Positions 1 through 6,786 of a DNA stretch of 27,743 nucleotides are shown here, piece by piece. Source of the DNA: an uncultured Bacilli bacterium. GTDB lineage: Bacteria > Bacillota_I > Bacilli_A > RF39 > UBA660. Positions within the stretch are counted from its first letter, which is position 1. The number at the start of each line of letters is the position of its first letter. Under the pieces are notes generated by a model. That model saw nothing but the letters and a program-made list of their open reading frames with translations. It was not told where the DNA came from and made no database searches. Both the position numbers and the translations under genes were made by a program. The stretch covers positions 1 to 27,743 of the forward strand of contig CANRGQ010000009.1 in assembly GCA_947630195.1 (NCBI GenBank). Direction: 5' to 3'.

Positions 1-324
<324 letters not shown>

Positions 325-382
325 TTTATTTTATTACTATTGATGGAATTGCATTATCAAGTTTTTAAAGGACAAAATCCTT

Positions 383-488
383 AATTGGTGATGATAGCTT
401 AGTGGACACACCTCTTCCCATCCCGAACAGAGAAGTTAAGCACTAATACGCCGACGATAGTGAATGCGAAAATAGGTAGTTGCCAATT
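383..488 (+). rRNA. 5S ribosomal RNA (short form)
   Basis: The terminal stem AATTGG (383-388) pairs with CCAATT (483-488). The internal signatures CCGAACAGAGAAGTTAAG (helix III/loop B) and GGTAGTTGCC are those of 5S rRNA. The length is about 106 nt against about 116 nt in typical Bacilli, and the helix IV/loop D arm is visibly shortened, as in mycoplasmas. It is the last gene of the rrn operon. Ends are set by the closing stem and may shift by one or two bases. Confidence 0.95.
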
Positions 489-498
489 TTTTTTTGGC
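482..498 (+). terminator. T-run with GCCAA/TTGGC inverted repeat at the rrn operon end
   Basis: The last bases of the 5S gene (GCCAA) are followed by nine T and then GGC, forming GCCAA-T-run-TTGGC. The 5S closing stem followed directly by a long T-run can act as an intrinsic terminator, as is common at rrn ends. The call rests on shape only. Confidence 0.5.
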
Positions 499-527
499 TT
501 AAAATTTGGTAGGTGCTATTAATTTTG

Positions 528-556
528 TTGAAAAGTTTAATGTTAAATGCTATAAT
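528..556 (+). promoter_or_regulatory. promoter TTGAAA-17-TATAAT
   Basis: TTGAAA (528-533) and a perfect TATAAT (551-556), preceded by TGC (extended -10), are separated by 17 nt. The predicted start near 563 lies only about 10 nt before the ATG at 573, giving a very short leader with GTGATT (564-569) as the ribosome-binding element. Confidence 0.75.
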
Positions 557-572
557 ATCCGTTGTGATTAAT

Positions 573-1445
573 ATGAATGAAGAAATTACTTTACTGACAA
601 ATGAACAAGTCTTTGGTGAAAATAAATTAGATGTAATAAAAAGAACAAATAATATTTGCAAACCAACTGATTTTGCTGTGGCTTTAGGCTGTTCTTATTT
701 TTATGAAAAAAATACAATCTTTGATAATTTTAGCAATTATTATTTATCAACTCCAGGTGAAAATGGCAACGTTCAAATTGCTGGGTATCATACCAATTGT
801 TTTGTAAATGCTGGTGATAGGTCTGTTGGAATTCGTCCTGTTATATCATTTGCAAATTTATCTGACAAACTACCATTTAAAATTATTTCACATAATTATG
901 AAGAGTTGCTTAGGGGTTATTATCGATATGAAACAACTTACTTGGAATATCCTCAAGCCATAGATAGAGGACTTCAAATGGCTTTGGATTATAAATATAG
1001 TCATGGTACATTAAAAAAGACGGGTAAAATATGGACTGTAGATTCCTTTGTTTGGACTAATGATAGAGATCCATTTAAGCCAAATGAATATGAAGAATAT
1101 GAATTTTACGGTAGAAGATATATCCGAGTAATGTATAAAAATGAAAATCGAACGCTGGGTTTTAATGGTCGATATTATTGGGTAATGGTAACTCCAATTG
1201 AATGGTACGTAGATATGGATGCCAAACTTTTAATAAGCAAACATGTATTGGCTTCTGGAATAAGATTTTGTGACAACGGAATGTATAATGGCGATTTTAA
1301 AAATACCGAAATGTATACTTTTTTAAATGATTATTTTGCTAAAGATATTTTTGATAACCAAAAGAGAGATATTAAAATTGATCCAGAAGATGCAGAGATG
1401 GTAAAGATACTTAAGAAAACAAGTGCCCCTCACATAAATTTTTAA
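573..1445 (+). CDS. Hypothetical protein, DUF6273-like
   Basis: A 290-residue protein without signal peptide or membrane helix. An upstream in-frame ATG at 513 overlaps the -35/-10 boxes, so the ATG at 573, about 10 nt after the predicted transcription start, is chosen. Residues 85-93 (VGIRPVISF) and a later tract near 200-215 (YYWVMVTPIEWYVD), followed by an LLISKHVLASGIRF-type segment, resemble proteins annotated as DUF6273 in gut Firmicutes. That similarity is from memory of the motif style and is not proven. Many aromatic residues suggest a compact beta-rich fold. It stands alone between the rrn operon and the t6A operon with its own promoter. Function unknown. Confidence 0.75.
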   Translation: MNEEITLLTNEQVFGENKLDVIKRTNNICKPTDFAVALGCSYFYEKNTIFDNFSNYYLSTPGENGNVQIAGYHTNCFVNAGDRSVGIRPVISFANLSDKLPFKIISHNYEELLRGYYRYETTYLEYPQAIDRGLQMALDYKYSHGTLKKTGKIWTVDSFVWTNDRDPFKPNEYEEYEFYGRRYIRVMYKNENRTLGFNGRYYWVMVTPIEWYVDMDAKLLISKHVLASGIRFCDNGMYNGDFKNTEMYTFLNDYFAKDIFDNQKRDIKIDPEDAEMVKILKKTSAPHINF

Positions 1446-1555
1446 AGTAAAAACTGATATAATAACTAAAGAAGAACTTATGACAATAAACCATTAATGG
1501 CTATATATATTTTGCTCTAAAATACTTAGGAAGTGTTAATATAGATTAAAAAGAC

Positions 1556-1584
1556 TTGTTTATTATGAGTTTTTTTTTTATAAT
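1556..1584 (+). promoter_or_regulatory. promoter TTGTTT-17-TATAAT of the t6A operon
   Basis: TTGTTT (1556-1561) and TATAAT (1579-1584) lie 17 nt apart in a T-rich tract. The ATG at 1601 is 16 nt after the -10 box, so transcription would begin at about 1591, right at the GGTGAT Shine-Dalgarno (1592-1597). Confidence 0.7.
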
Positions 1585-1600
1585 TAATATTGGTGATAGT

Positions 1601-2053
1601 ATGGATTTAAGATATGTATCTAAAAGTGTTGATGATACGCTAACATTAGCGGAAAATATAGAAAGCGAAAAATTTCCAAATATGGTAATTTGCTTAGAAG
1701 GAGAACTTGGTAGTGGCAAAACTGTTTTTGTCAAAGGTTTTGCATCTTCCTTAAGTATTGAAGAAAATATTACAAGTCCGACTTTTAATATTATTAAAGA
1801 ATATCCAAACGGGGAATTACCTTTATATCATATGGATGTTTATCGCTTAGATGAAGTAGAAGAAGATATTGGGATTAAAGATTATTATAATAAAGGTGGA
1901 GTTACCATTATTGAATGGGCTGATTTAATTAAAAATGACCTACCTGAAGAAAGACTTGAGATAATCTTTAAAATAGTTGATGAAAATACCCGAGTATTAG
2001 TTTTTAAACCTTATGGTAAGGCTTATGAAGAACTATGTGAATCGGTATTATAA
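1601..2053 (+). CDS. tsaE: TsaE, ATPase of the t6A tRNA-modification complex
   Basis: TsaE is the P-loop ATPase that works with TsaB and TsaD to place threonylcarbamoyl on A37 of ANN-decoding tRNAs in the cytoplasm. The 150-residue protein has the family Walker A GELGSGKT at residues 34-41, the SPTF switch motif at 59-62, HMDVYRL near 77-83 and IIEWAD near 104-109. The longer frame back to 1556 would add a hydrophobic, poly-F tail translated from the promoter; the ATG at 1601 has GGTGAT three bases upstream and matches family length. It is the first gene of tsaE-tsaB-rimI-tsaD, with tsaB 16 nt downstream. Confidence 0.96.
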   Translation: MDLRYVSKSVDDTLTLAENIESEKFPNMVICLEGELGSGKTVFVKGFASSLSIEENITSPTFNIIKEYPNGELPLYHMDVYRLDEVEEDIGIKDYYNKGGVTIIEWADLIKNDLPEERLEIIFKIVDENTRVLVFKPYGKAYEELCESVL

Positions 2054-2069
2054 AAAGGGTGATTAAAAA

Positions 2070-2618
2070 ATGACTTTATTTATTGATACACATTTAAATG
2101 ATGTGGCAATAATCCTTTATAAGGATGGCGAAGTAATCAAAGAAAGAGTAATCGAGGATGTTAAAGAAACAAGTAGTATTGTGATGCCCACAATTAAGAA
2201 AGTTTTAAACAAAAGCATTCCTGATTCCATTGTGGTTGTTAATGGACCTGGATCATTTACCGGTGTAAGACTAGGAGTTACAACAGCAAAAACTTTAGCT
2301 TTTTCTTGGCATAAAGAGATTAGAATCATAACCTCACTAGAATGTATGGCTTTAAGTACTGATAAAGATAATAAAATAGTTGCATTTAGTGATAAAAACG
2401 GTTATTATATAGGGATATTCACGAACGACTATAAATTAGTAGGAGATTATGAATATTTATCTAATTCAGAATTTGAAGAATACTCTAAAAAATATGATGT
2501 TATTACCGATGTGGAATTAGATTATAAAAAGATAATTGAATTTGCTTTAAAGAAGAAGAGTTTAAATCCTCATGAAGTAAATCCAATTTATGTTAAAAAA
2601 ATTGCTGTGGAAAAATGA
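2070..2618 (+). CDS. tsaB: TsaB, scaffold subunit of the t6A complex (short form)
   Basis: TsaB is the catalytically inactive ASKHA-fold partner that dimerises with TsaD and recruits TsaE. The diagnostic motif GPGSFTGVRLG is at residues 59-69 and an SLE motif occurs near 90. At 182 residues it is clearly shorter than the roughly 230 residues usual in Firmicutes; the shortfall is in the C-terminal half, a reduced form also seen in Mollicutes. The start follows GGGTGAT. The TGA stop overlaps the rimI ATG (ATGA), indicating translational coupling and also showing that TGA is a stop codon here. Confidence 0.94.
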   Translation: MTLFIDTHLNDVAIILYKDGEVIKERVIEDVKETSSIVMPTIKKVLNKSIPDSIVVVNGPGSFTGVRLGVTTAKTLAFSWHKEIRIITSLECMALSTDKDNKIVAFSDKNGYYIGIFTNDYKLVGDYEYLSNSEFEEYSKKYDVITDVELDYKKIIEFALKKKSLNPHEVNPIYVKKIAVEK

Positions 2619-3034
2619 TTAGAAAAGCATTAAAAGAAGATATACCTAAGATAGAAGATTTAGGAAAAAATTTAATTGCTAATTTTTCTTTAACTTATAA
2701 TTTAGATGATTATATAAATAAAGATAATTATCTAGTATTAGTAAGTATAGATAGGGATATTAATGGTTTTTTAATTATTAGTGAGACTATGGATACTTAT
2801 GAGTTAGAGGTTATTTATGTTAAGGAAAATATGCGAAGACAAAATATTGCTAGCAGTTTATTAAATAGTTTTTTAGATAATTATTATAATAAAAATAAGG
2901 CGATATTTTTAGAAGTTAGCGTAGATAACGAACCAGCAATTAAGTTATATCAAAAGTTTAATTTTGAAATAATAAATAAAAGACCTAAATACTATAATGG
3001 TATTGATGCCTATGTTATGAAAAGGGTGAAATAA
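2615..3034 (+). CDS. rimI: RimI-type GNAT N-acetyltransferase
   Basis: A 139-residue single-domain GNAT protein, expected to acetylate the N-terminal alanine of ribosomal protein S18 or related substrates using acetyl-CoA. The acetyl-CoA loop reads RRQNIAS at residues 74-80, where the usual form is R/QxxGxG/A; the second glycine position is Ala. The C-terminal part SVDNEPAIKLYQKFNFEIINKRPKYY is the standard family ending (residues about 109-131). rimI is commonly embedded between tsaB and tsaD in Firmicutes, as here: it overlaps tsaB by 4 nt and tsaD starts 3 nt after its stop. RimI-like proteins cannot be told from paralogues by sequence alone, so the symbol leans on context. Confidence 0.9.
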   Translation: MIRKALKEDIPKIEDLGKNLIANFSLTYNLDDYINKDNYLVLVSIDRDINGFLIISETMDTYELEVIYVKENMRRQNIASSLLNSFLDNYYNKNKAIFLEVSVDNEPAIKLYQKFNFEIINKRPKYYNGIDAYVMKRVK

Positions 3035-3036
3035 TA

Positions 3037-4041
3037 ATGAAAGATGTTAATATTTTAAGTATTGAAACCTCTTGTGATGAAACAAGTATTGCGATTGTAA
3101 AAAATGGAACAGAAGTTGTAGCTTTAACCATTTTAACGCAAATGGATACGCATGCTAATTTTGGGGGAGTAGTTCCTGAAATAGCTTCTAGAATGCATAC
3201 CGAAAATATTACAATGGTTTTAGAAGAAACTTTAAATAAAGCGAAAATGAAAGTTTCTGATGTTGATGCCATTGCGGTTACTTATGCGCCAGGTTTACTT
3301 GGATCACTATTGGTAGGAATAGAATTTGCTAAAGTATTATCTTATGTCTATGATAAACCACTTATTAAAGTAAATCATTTAATTGGTCACGTTTATGCTA
3401 ATAAAATTGGGGATAAATTAAAATTTCCTTGTTTAGCCTTAATTGTTAGTGGAGGTCATACGGAACTTGTTAAAATGACTGGAGACTATGAATTTGAAAT
3501 GCTTGGAGAAACCCAAGATGACGCCATAGGAGAGGCTTTTGATAAAGTGGCTAGAGTTATTGGACTTCCTTATCCAGGTGGCCCAAATATTGAAAAATTA
3601 GCTAAAGAAGGGGAAAATACTTATAAACTTCCCCATGTAGTTAATGATGATAGTTATAACTTTAGTTATAGTGGCCTTAAAAGTAGTGTTATTAATTTAG
3701 TTAATAATGAAAAGCAAAGAGGAAATGAAATAAATAAAGCTAATTTAGCGTGTTCTTTTCAAACCACTGCCGTAGAAGAATTAACCAGAAAATTAGAACT
3801 AGCTTTAAAGAAAACGGATATTAAAAATGTTATTATAGCCGGGGGAGTATCTGCCAATAAATATTTAAGAGGAAAAGTAGCGGAAGTATGTGATAAGTAT
3901 GATGCCGAGCTTACTTTACCAGAATTTATATATTGTACAGATAATGCGGCGATGATTGGAGCAGCTGCTTACCCATTATATAAAAAGGGCGAATTTGCGG
4001 ATTTAGATTTAAATGCTAAATCAACCTCATCTATCTGTTAG
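3037..4041 (+). CDS. tsaD: TsaD, catalytic subunit of tRNA N6-threonylcarbamoyladenosine synthase
   Basis: TsaD (YgjD/Gcp/Kae1) transfers threonylcarbamoyl from its adenylate to tRNA A37. The 334-residue length is normal. Visible motifs are ETSCDETS at residues 10-17 (ATP-site loop), GGVVPEIASRMH at 43-54, the metal ligands His114 and His118 in NHLIGHVYA, VSGGHTEL at 137-144, and YCTDNAAMIG near the C-terminus, which supplies the third metal ligand (Asp). A good ribosome site, AAAGGGTGA, precedes the ATG. It closes the operon; ssrA with its own promoter follows immediately. TsaC/Sua5, needed for the first pathway step, is not in the window. Confidence 0.98.
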   Translation: MKDVNILSIETSCDETSIAIVKNGTEVVALTILTQMDTHANFGGVVPEIASRMHTENITMVLEETLNKAKMKVSDVDAIAVTYAPGLLGSLLVGIEFAKVLSYVYDKPLIKVNHLIGHVYANKIGDKLKFPCLALIVSGGHTELVKMTGDYEFEMLGETQDDAIGEAFDKVARVIGLPYPGGPNIEKLAKEGENTYKLPHVVNDDSYNFSYSGLKSSVINLVNNEKQRGNEINKANLACSFQTTAVEELTRKLELALKKTDIKNVIIAGGVSANKYLRGKVAEVCDKYDAELTLPEFIYCTDNAAMIGAAAYPLYKKGEFADLDLNAKSTSSIC

Positions 4042-4043
4042 GG

Positions 4044-4072
4044 TTTACTTTCAAACAAAATTATGATATAAT
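4044..4072 (+). promoter_or_regulatory. ssrA promoter TTTACT-17-TGATATAAT
   Basis: TTTACT (4044-4049) and TATAAT (4067-4072), preceded by TGA (extended -10), are 17 nt apart. The expected start near 4079 is within 2-3 nt of the mature tmRNA 5' end, so little or no 5' trimming would be needed. Confidence 0.75.
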
Positions 4073-4080
4073 TTTGATAC

Positions 4081-4433
4081 GGGGTAGTTTGGTTTCGACA
4101 TATAAAAACTAGAAATGATTGCAAGTGGTAGGCATACCTAAAATGCACAAAAAAATAAATAACGAAACTAATTATAGTTTTGCTCCAGTATACGCATAGG
4201 ATTGCGTAGGAGTATCTTATATATACTTTGCTTATAGAGTTATATAAGGTTCATTAAATATAAGATATATTATTTTATTTGATTAAGGTAAAATAACGAA
4301 TAATTACTTAATCTTTAGTTATATAGAAAATGTGTTAGAGTTGTCTATATAATGAATTAAATTCTAACTAAACTTGTAGATATTGTTTCATAGATTATAT
4401 TGGACACGAGTTCAACTCTCGTCTACTCCACCA
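4081..4433 (+). ncRNA. ssrA: tmRNA (transfer-messenger RNA)
   Basis: tmRNA rescues stalled ribosomes by trans-translation with SmpB. The tRNA-like ends are clear: GGGGTAG (4081-4087) pairs with CTACTCC (4423-4429), followed by discriminator A and an encoded CCA (4431-4433). GGTTTCGAC is at the 5' end, and a T-arm ACGAG-TTCAACT-CTCGT lies at about 4406-4422. The tag frame reads AAT AAC GAA ACT ... GTA TAC GCA TAG (4158-4199), encoding NNETNYSFAPVYA; the exact resume codon is uncertain. Its stop sits in a hairpin TACGCA-TAGGAT-TGCGTA (4191-4208), as in helix 5 of other tmRNAs. The length of 353 nt is normal for a one-piece tmRNA. Confidence 0.96.
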
Positions 4434-4473
4434 TTGATGTTTCTATTCGAACATTTTCGAATATTGATATAAA
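4429..4473 (+). repeat. 45-bp direct repeat, copy 1 (begins in the CACCA end of ssrA)
   Basis: This copy starts at the CACCA terminus of tmRNA and matches 4788-4832 at 41 of 45 positions. It contains a perfect hairpin TATTCGAA-CATT-TTCGAATA (4444-4463), followed by GATATAAA (4466-4473), which could be a -10 region for the small gene at 4494. It may be an attachment-site-like duplication or a duplicated promoter/operator; the sequence alone does not decide. Confidence 0.8.
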
Positions 4474-4493
4474 TTGAAAGGAGTACAACTATA

Positions 4494-4736
4494 ATGAAAG
4501 AAGACGAAAAACTAAATTTGCTTAATATTCTTGGTCAAAATAAATTAGAAAATATTATAAAATTATTAGGTCAACATATTCATTATGATGAAATTTCTAA
4601 ACTTACAGGAATTGATATTTCGCTTATAGAACAAGTTTTTAAAGTTTTTTTACCCGAAAAATATAAGGCTGAACTTGAGAGTAAAGACTCTATTACTGAA
4701 GTGCTTCAAGCAATTAACAAAGGTATTAGTAGATAG
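4494..4736 (+). CDS. Small hypothetical protein with an HTH-like segment
   Basis: An 80-residue, probably all-helical soluble protein with a strong ribosome site (AAAGGAG) 11 nt before the ATG. Residues 31-47 (HYDEISKLTGIDISLIE) have the helix-turn-helix cadence seen at the C-terminal end of Rpn/YhgA-type PD-(D/E)XK transposases and in sigma region 4, without any nuclease domain in front. It is bracketed by the two 45-bp direct repeats. It could be a small DNA-binding regulator or the remnant of a larger mobile gene. Function unknown. Confidence 0.7.
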   Translation: MKEDEKLNLLNILGQNKLENIIKLLGQHIHYDEISKLTGIDISLIEQVFKVFLPEKYKAELESKDSITEVLQAINKGISR

Positions 4737-4787
4737 TAAATTTAATTGTAATTTTTTCTGAAAAGTTGTATATTACTACGTTAATTG

Positions 4788-4832
4788 CACCATTGGCGTT
4801 TCTATTCGCACATTTTCAAATATTGATATAAA
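4788..4832 (+). repeat. 45-bp direct repeat, copy 2
   Basis: This copy is 359 bp downstream of copy 1, starts with the same CACCATTG and ends with GATATAAA. Four substitutions separate the copies, and they break the palindrome (ATTCGCA/TTCAAAT instead of ATTCGAA/TTCGAAT). The copy lies in the region upstream of the gene at 4938, so it may carry that gene's promoter. Confidence 0.8.
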
Positions 4833-4836
4833 AAGA

Positions 4837-4882
4837 TAACCCTTAGGTTATTTGATTTAATGTCAAAATACCTAGGGGGTTA
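4837..4882 (+). promoter_or_regulatory. long imperfect leader hairpin ahead of the 4938 gene
   Basis: The 5' arm 4837-4855 (TAACCCTTAGGTTATTTGA) pairs with the 3' arm 4863-4882 (TCAAAATACCTAGGGGGTTA) around a 7-nt loop, with few mismatches and bulges. It is followed by ATTATTTT rather than a clean T-run. The position in the leader, 56 nt before the start codon, suggests attenuation or an operator; terminator function is possible. Confidence 0.55.
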
Positions 4883-4937
4883 ATTATTTTGCCATAACAA
4901 AATATTATTTGACATATATAAGGAGGATAAGAAAAAC

Positions 4938-5516
4938 ATGGGAAAAGTAATAAGCATTGAAGAATATAGACAACCCAAAAACACAAACTTATCAATAGAA
5001 GACATATTTAATTTATTTCTTATTTTTAAGCACGATGAAGAGACTTTACCAATATTTGATTCAAACGTTTTGATGGAATCCCTTGCTAAATATAAAAATA
5101 TGGATAGATTTAGTACTCTATTAAGTAATTTAGTAATAACAAAAAGTGAAAATGGAAAAGATATTATAGATTTAAGTGTTTGTTTAGATAAAAATATACA
5201 AAATAAAACTTTAATAATGAATCCCTCAAAACAATCAGAAACAATGATATTAGCCAGTGATGAAGAATTTAGTCAACTAAAGAAATCATATGATGAAAAA
5301 ACATTATCGTCATTTGGTGATTTAATGTTTTTCCTTAATATGGATCTTGAATATGGAATAAATAATTGGAGTTTAGTTGCTGAAGATGAATACATCAAAC
5401 ATCCAAAATATCCTGGAATAGTTACTGGTGAATTTATTGGGCAAGAAAAAACTCCAGAAGTAATGAAAAAAGTAAAAAAAAGAGCAATTGAAAGATTAAA
5501 AATTTTATATAAATAA
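4938..5516 (+). CDS. Hypothetical protein, 192 aa
   Basis: A 192-residue soluble protein preceded by a consensus AAGGAGG. It opens with GKVISIEEYRQ, continues through a helical segment SIEDIFNLFLIF (residues about 19-30), a central charged region, and ends in a basic helix rich in Lys (EVMKKVKKRAIERLKILYK). No catalytic motif, signal peptide or transmembrane helix is visible. It is monocistronic: a structured leader lies upstream and 236 nt of structured DNA downstream. Family not recognised. Confidence 0.75.
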   Translation: MGKVISIEEYRQPKNTNLSIEDIFNLFLIFKHDEETLPIFDSNVLMESLAKYKNMDRFSTLLSNLVITKSENGKDIIDLSVCLDKNIQNKTLIMNPSKQSETMILASDEEFSQLKKSYDEKTLSSFGDLMFFLNMDLEYGINNWSLVAEDEYIKHPKYPGIVTGEFIGQEKTPEVMKKVKKRAIERLKILYK

Positions 5517-5594
5517 TCATTATTTTGAACTATTTTAGATTTTATAAAAATTGTAAATAACTTCTTTACTCACCCAAGATTAGATTGATATTAC

Positions 5595-5619
5595 ACTCGA
5601 GCTAGTTATAAGTTCGAGT
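5595..5619 (+). terminator. hairpin ACTCGAGCT/AGTTCGAGT, possible terminator
   Basis: A nine-pair stem (one G-T pair) at 5595-5603 and 5611-5619 encloses a 7-nt loop and is followed by TTTTAAAA. It is the likely end of the 4938 transcript. Part of its stem-loop (CTAGTTAT, 5602-5609) can instead pair with ATAACTAG (5626-5633), giving a competing hairpin. Confidence 0.55.
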
Positions 5620-5625
5620 TTTAAA

Positions 5626-5718
5626 ATAACTAGAAATATGATAAAATATTTCTAAATTAAAATTTATATTTTTTCCAATTAAGAAAACTTATATCAAATT
5701 ATCAAGATAGTCTTAATT
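5626..5718 (+). repeat. series of inverted repeats between the 4938 and 5753 genes
   Basis: Two further perfect 8-bp inverted repeats follow the terminator-like hairpin: TAGAAATA/TATTTCTA (5631-5638 with 5647-5654) and AATTAAGA/TCTTAATT (5677-5684 with 5711-5718). No open frame of note is present. The block could be a folded 5' leader of the 5753 gene or a small RNA. Confidence 0.45.
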
Positions 5719-5752
5719 ATGAAAAATGCTATTTTAGAAATGAGGTTTAAAA

Positions 5753-6637
5753 ATGTTTAAAGACATAAGATTATTAGTTGATAATAATAAAATTAATTAT
5801 GAATATAGCATTGAAGAAAATAACATATTTATTAAAACGATTGATGAGTTAAAAATAAACTCTATTCTTAAAATTTTTTATGATGAAAACATATATGAAA
5901 TTAAACTAAGTGAATATACAAAATATAATTTAGGAAAATCAGGAGAAATATTAATTTATGTAAATAATAAAGAATTTATTTTTTCGGTAGTCTTAAAAAA
6001 TAATTATTTTGTTAAAAGTGTTTATAAATATATAAATAAGTTAATTGATAAAGATATTTTGATTGAAGAAATTAATCTATTTTTAAATTCTAAAGTTGGG
6101 GAAAAATATTTTAAAGATATAACTAATTTATTATTATCTATAGAAAATAAAGATGTAAGCATAGAAGATTTAATACTGGCCAATGATGATGAATATAAAA
6201 GAATATTTAATTTATTAATTAATAATAAAACTTATATTAATATTGTTAAAAATATGAGTGATTTAGAATTAATGTTATTAATAACTTCTTATATTTCTGT
6301 TCCATATACTCCTAAAATTAACCAAGATAGTTTTGAAAATTTAATAAATGTCGCTAAAACTTATGACTATGCTTTAGAAAACATATGGCGTTTAGGTATG
6401 AATTTTGATTGTAAGGGTTATAATTATAATTTATTAGATGAATTTTTTGTTAATTCTAAAGACATAAGGTATTTAGGTGAATACATACATAGTGTTTCTC
6501 AAATTAATCAAGAAAATATTGTTAATAATATTATTAGAACTGCTGATAAAGACTTTATTAAGCAAATTTTAAAAGATAAGTTTATCTTAGATAATCTAGA
6601 GGAAAAATATAAAGAAATTTTAGAAGAAAATATATAA
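5753..6637 (+). CDS. Hypothetical protein, 294 aa
   Basis: A 294-residue soluble protein, rich in Ile, Asn and Lys, with GAGG 9 nt before the ATG. Residues 1-80 look beta-rich (alternating hydrophobics with a LGKSGEILIYVNNKEF hairpin-like segment); residues 90-294 look helical, with a tract LLITSYISVPYTPKINQDSFENLINVAKTYDYALENIW in the middle. No nuclease, methylase, kinase or membrane motif was found. A terminator-like hairpin follows the stop. Family not recognised. It sits in the accessory-looking block downstream of ssrA. Confidence 0.75.
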   Translation: MFKDIRLLVDNNKINYEYSIEENNIFIKTIDELKINSILKIFYDENIYEIKLSEYTKYNLGKSGEILIYVNNKEFIFSVVLKNNYFVKSVYKYINKLIDKDILIEEINLFLNSKVGEKYFKDITNLLLSIENKDVSIEDLILANDDEYKRIFNLLINNKTYINIVKNMSDLELMLLITSYISVPYTPKINQDSFENLINVAKTYDYALENIWRLGMNFDCKGYNYNLLDEFFVNSKDIRYLGEYIHSVSQINQENIVNNIIRTADKDFIKQILKDKFILDNLEEKYKEILEENI

Positions 6638-6656
6638 ATGTTGGTGCATATATTAT

Positions 6657-6689
6657 ACTCGAATTTAATGATACATTAAGAGTTTTTTT
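6657..6689 (+). terminator. Rho-independent terminator after the 5753 gene
   Basis: TTAATG-ATA-CATTAA (6665-6679) extends through ACTC/GAGT (6657-6660 with 6680-6683), with a 4-nt bulge on the 5' side, and is followed by a run of seven T. Confidence 0.65.
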
Positions 6690-6733
6690 GGAATAGTATA
6701 AAAAAAGAAAAATGTAAACATATTATGAAGATG

Positions 6734-6761
6734 TTTCAAAATATAAATAATGTGTTATAAT
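6734..6761 (+). promoter_or_regulatory. promoter TTTCAA-16-TGTTATAAT
   Basis: TTTCAA (6734-6739) lies 16 nt before TATAAT (6756-6761), which carries the extended TGT. The AGGGAGG ribosome site and the ATG at 6787 follow, giving a leader of about 18 nt. Confidence 0.65.
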
Positions 6762-6786
6762 AATAACTAAGCAGGGAGGTTTCAAA

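Noticed and set aside
443..661. 72-codon minus-strand frame across the 5S end
   Set aside because: Overlaps the rRNA gene and the start of a supported gene; no ribosome site.
4444..4463. LexA/SOS box reading of CGAACATTTTCG
   Set aside because: The Bacillus-type box is GAAC-N4-GTTC; here the half sites are CGAA/TTCG with the wrong inner bases, so I treat it as an unassigned palindrome.
4909..4914. TTGACA just before the 4938 ribosome site as a -35 box
   Set aside because: The ribosome site AAGGAGG begins 6 nt later, so there is no room for a -10 box serving this gene.
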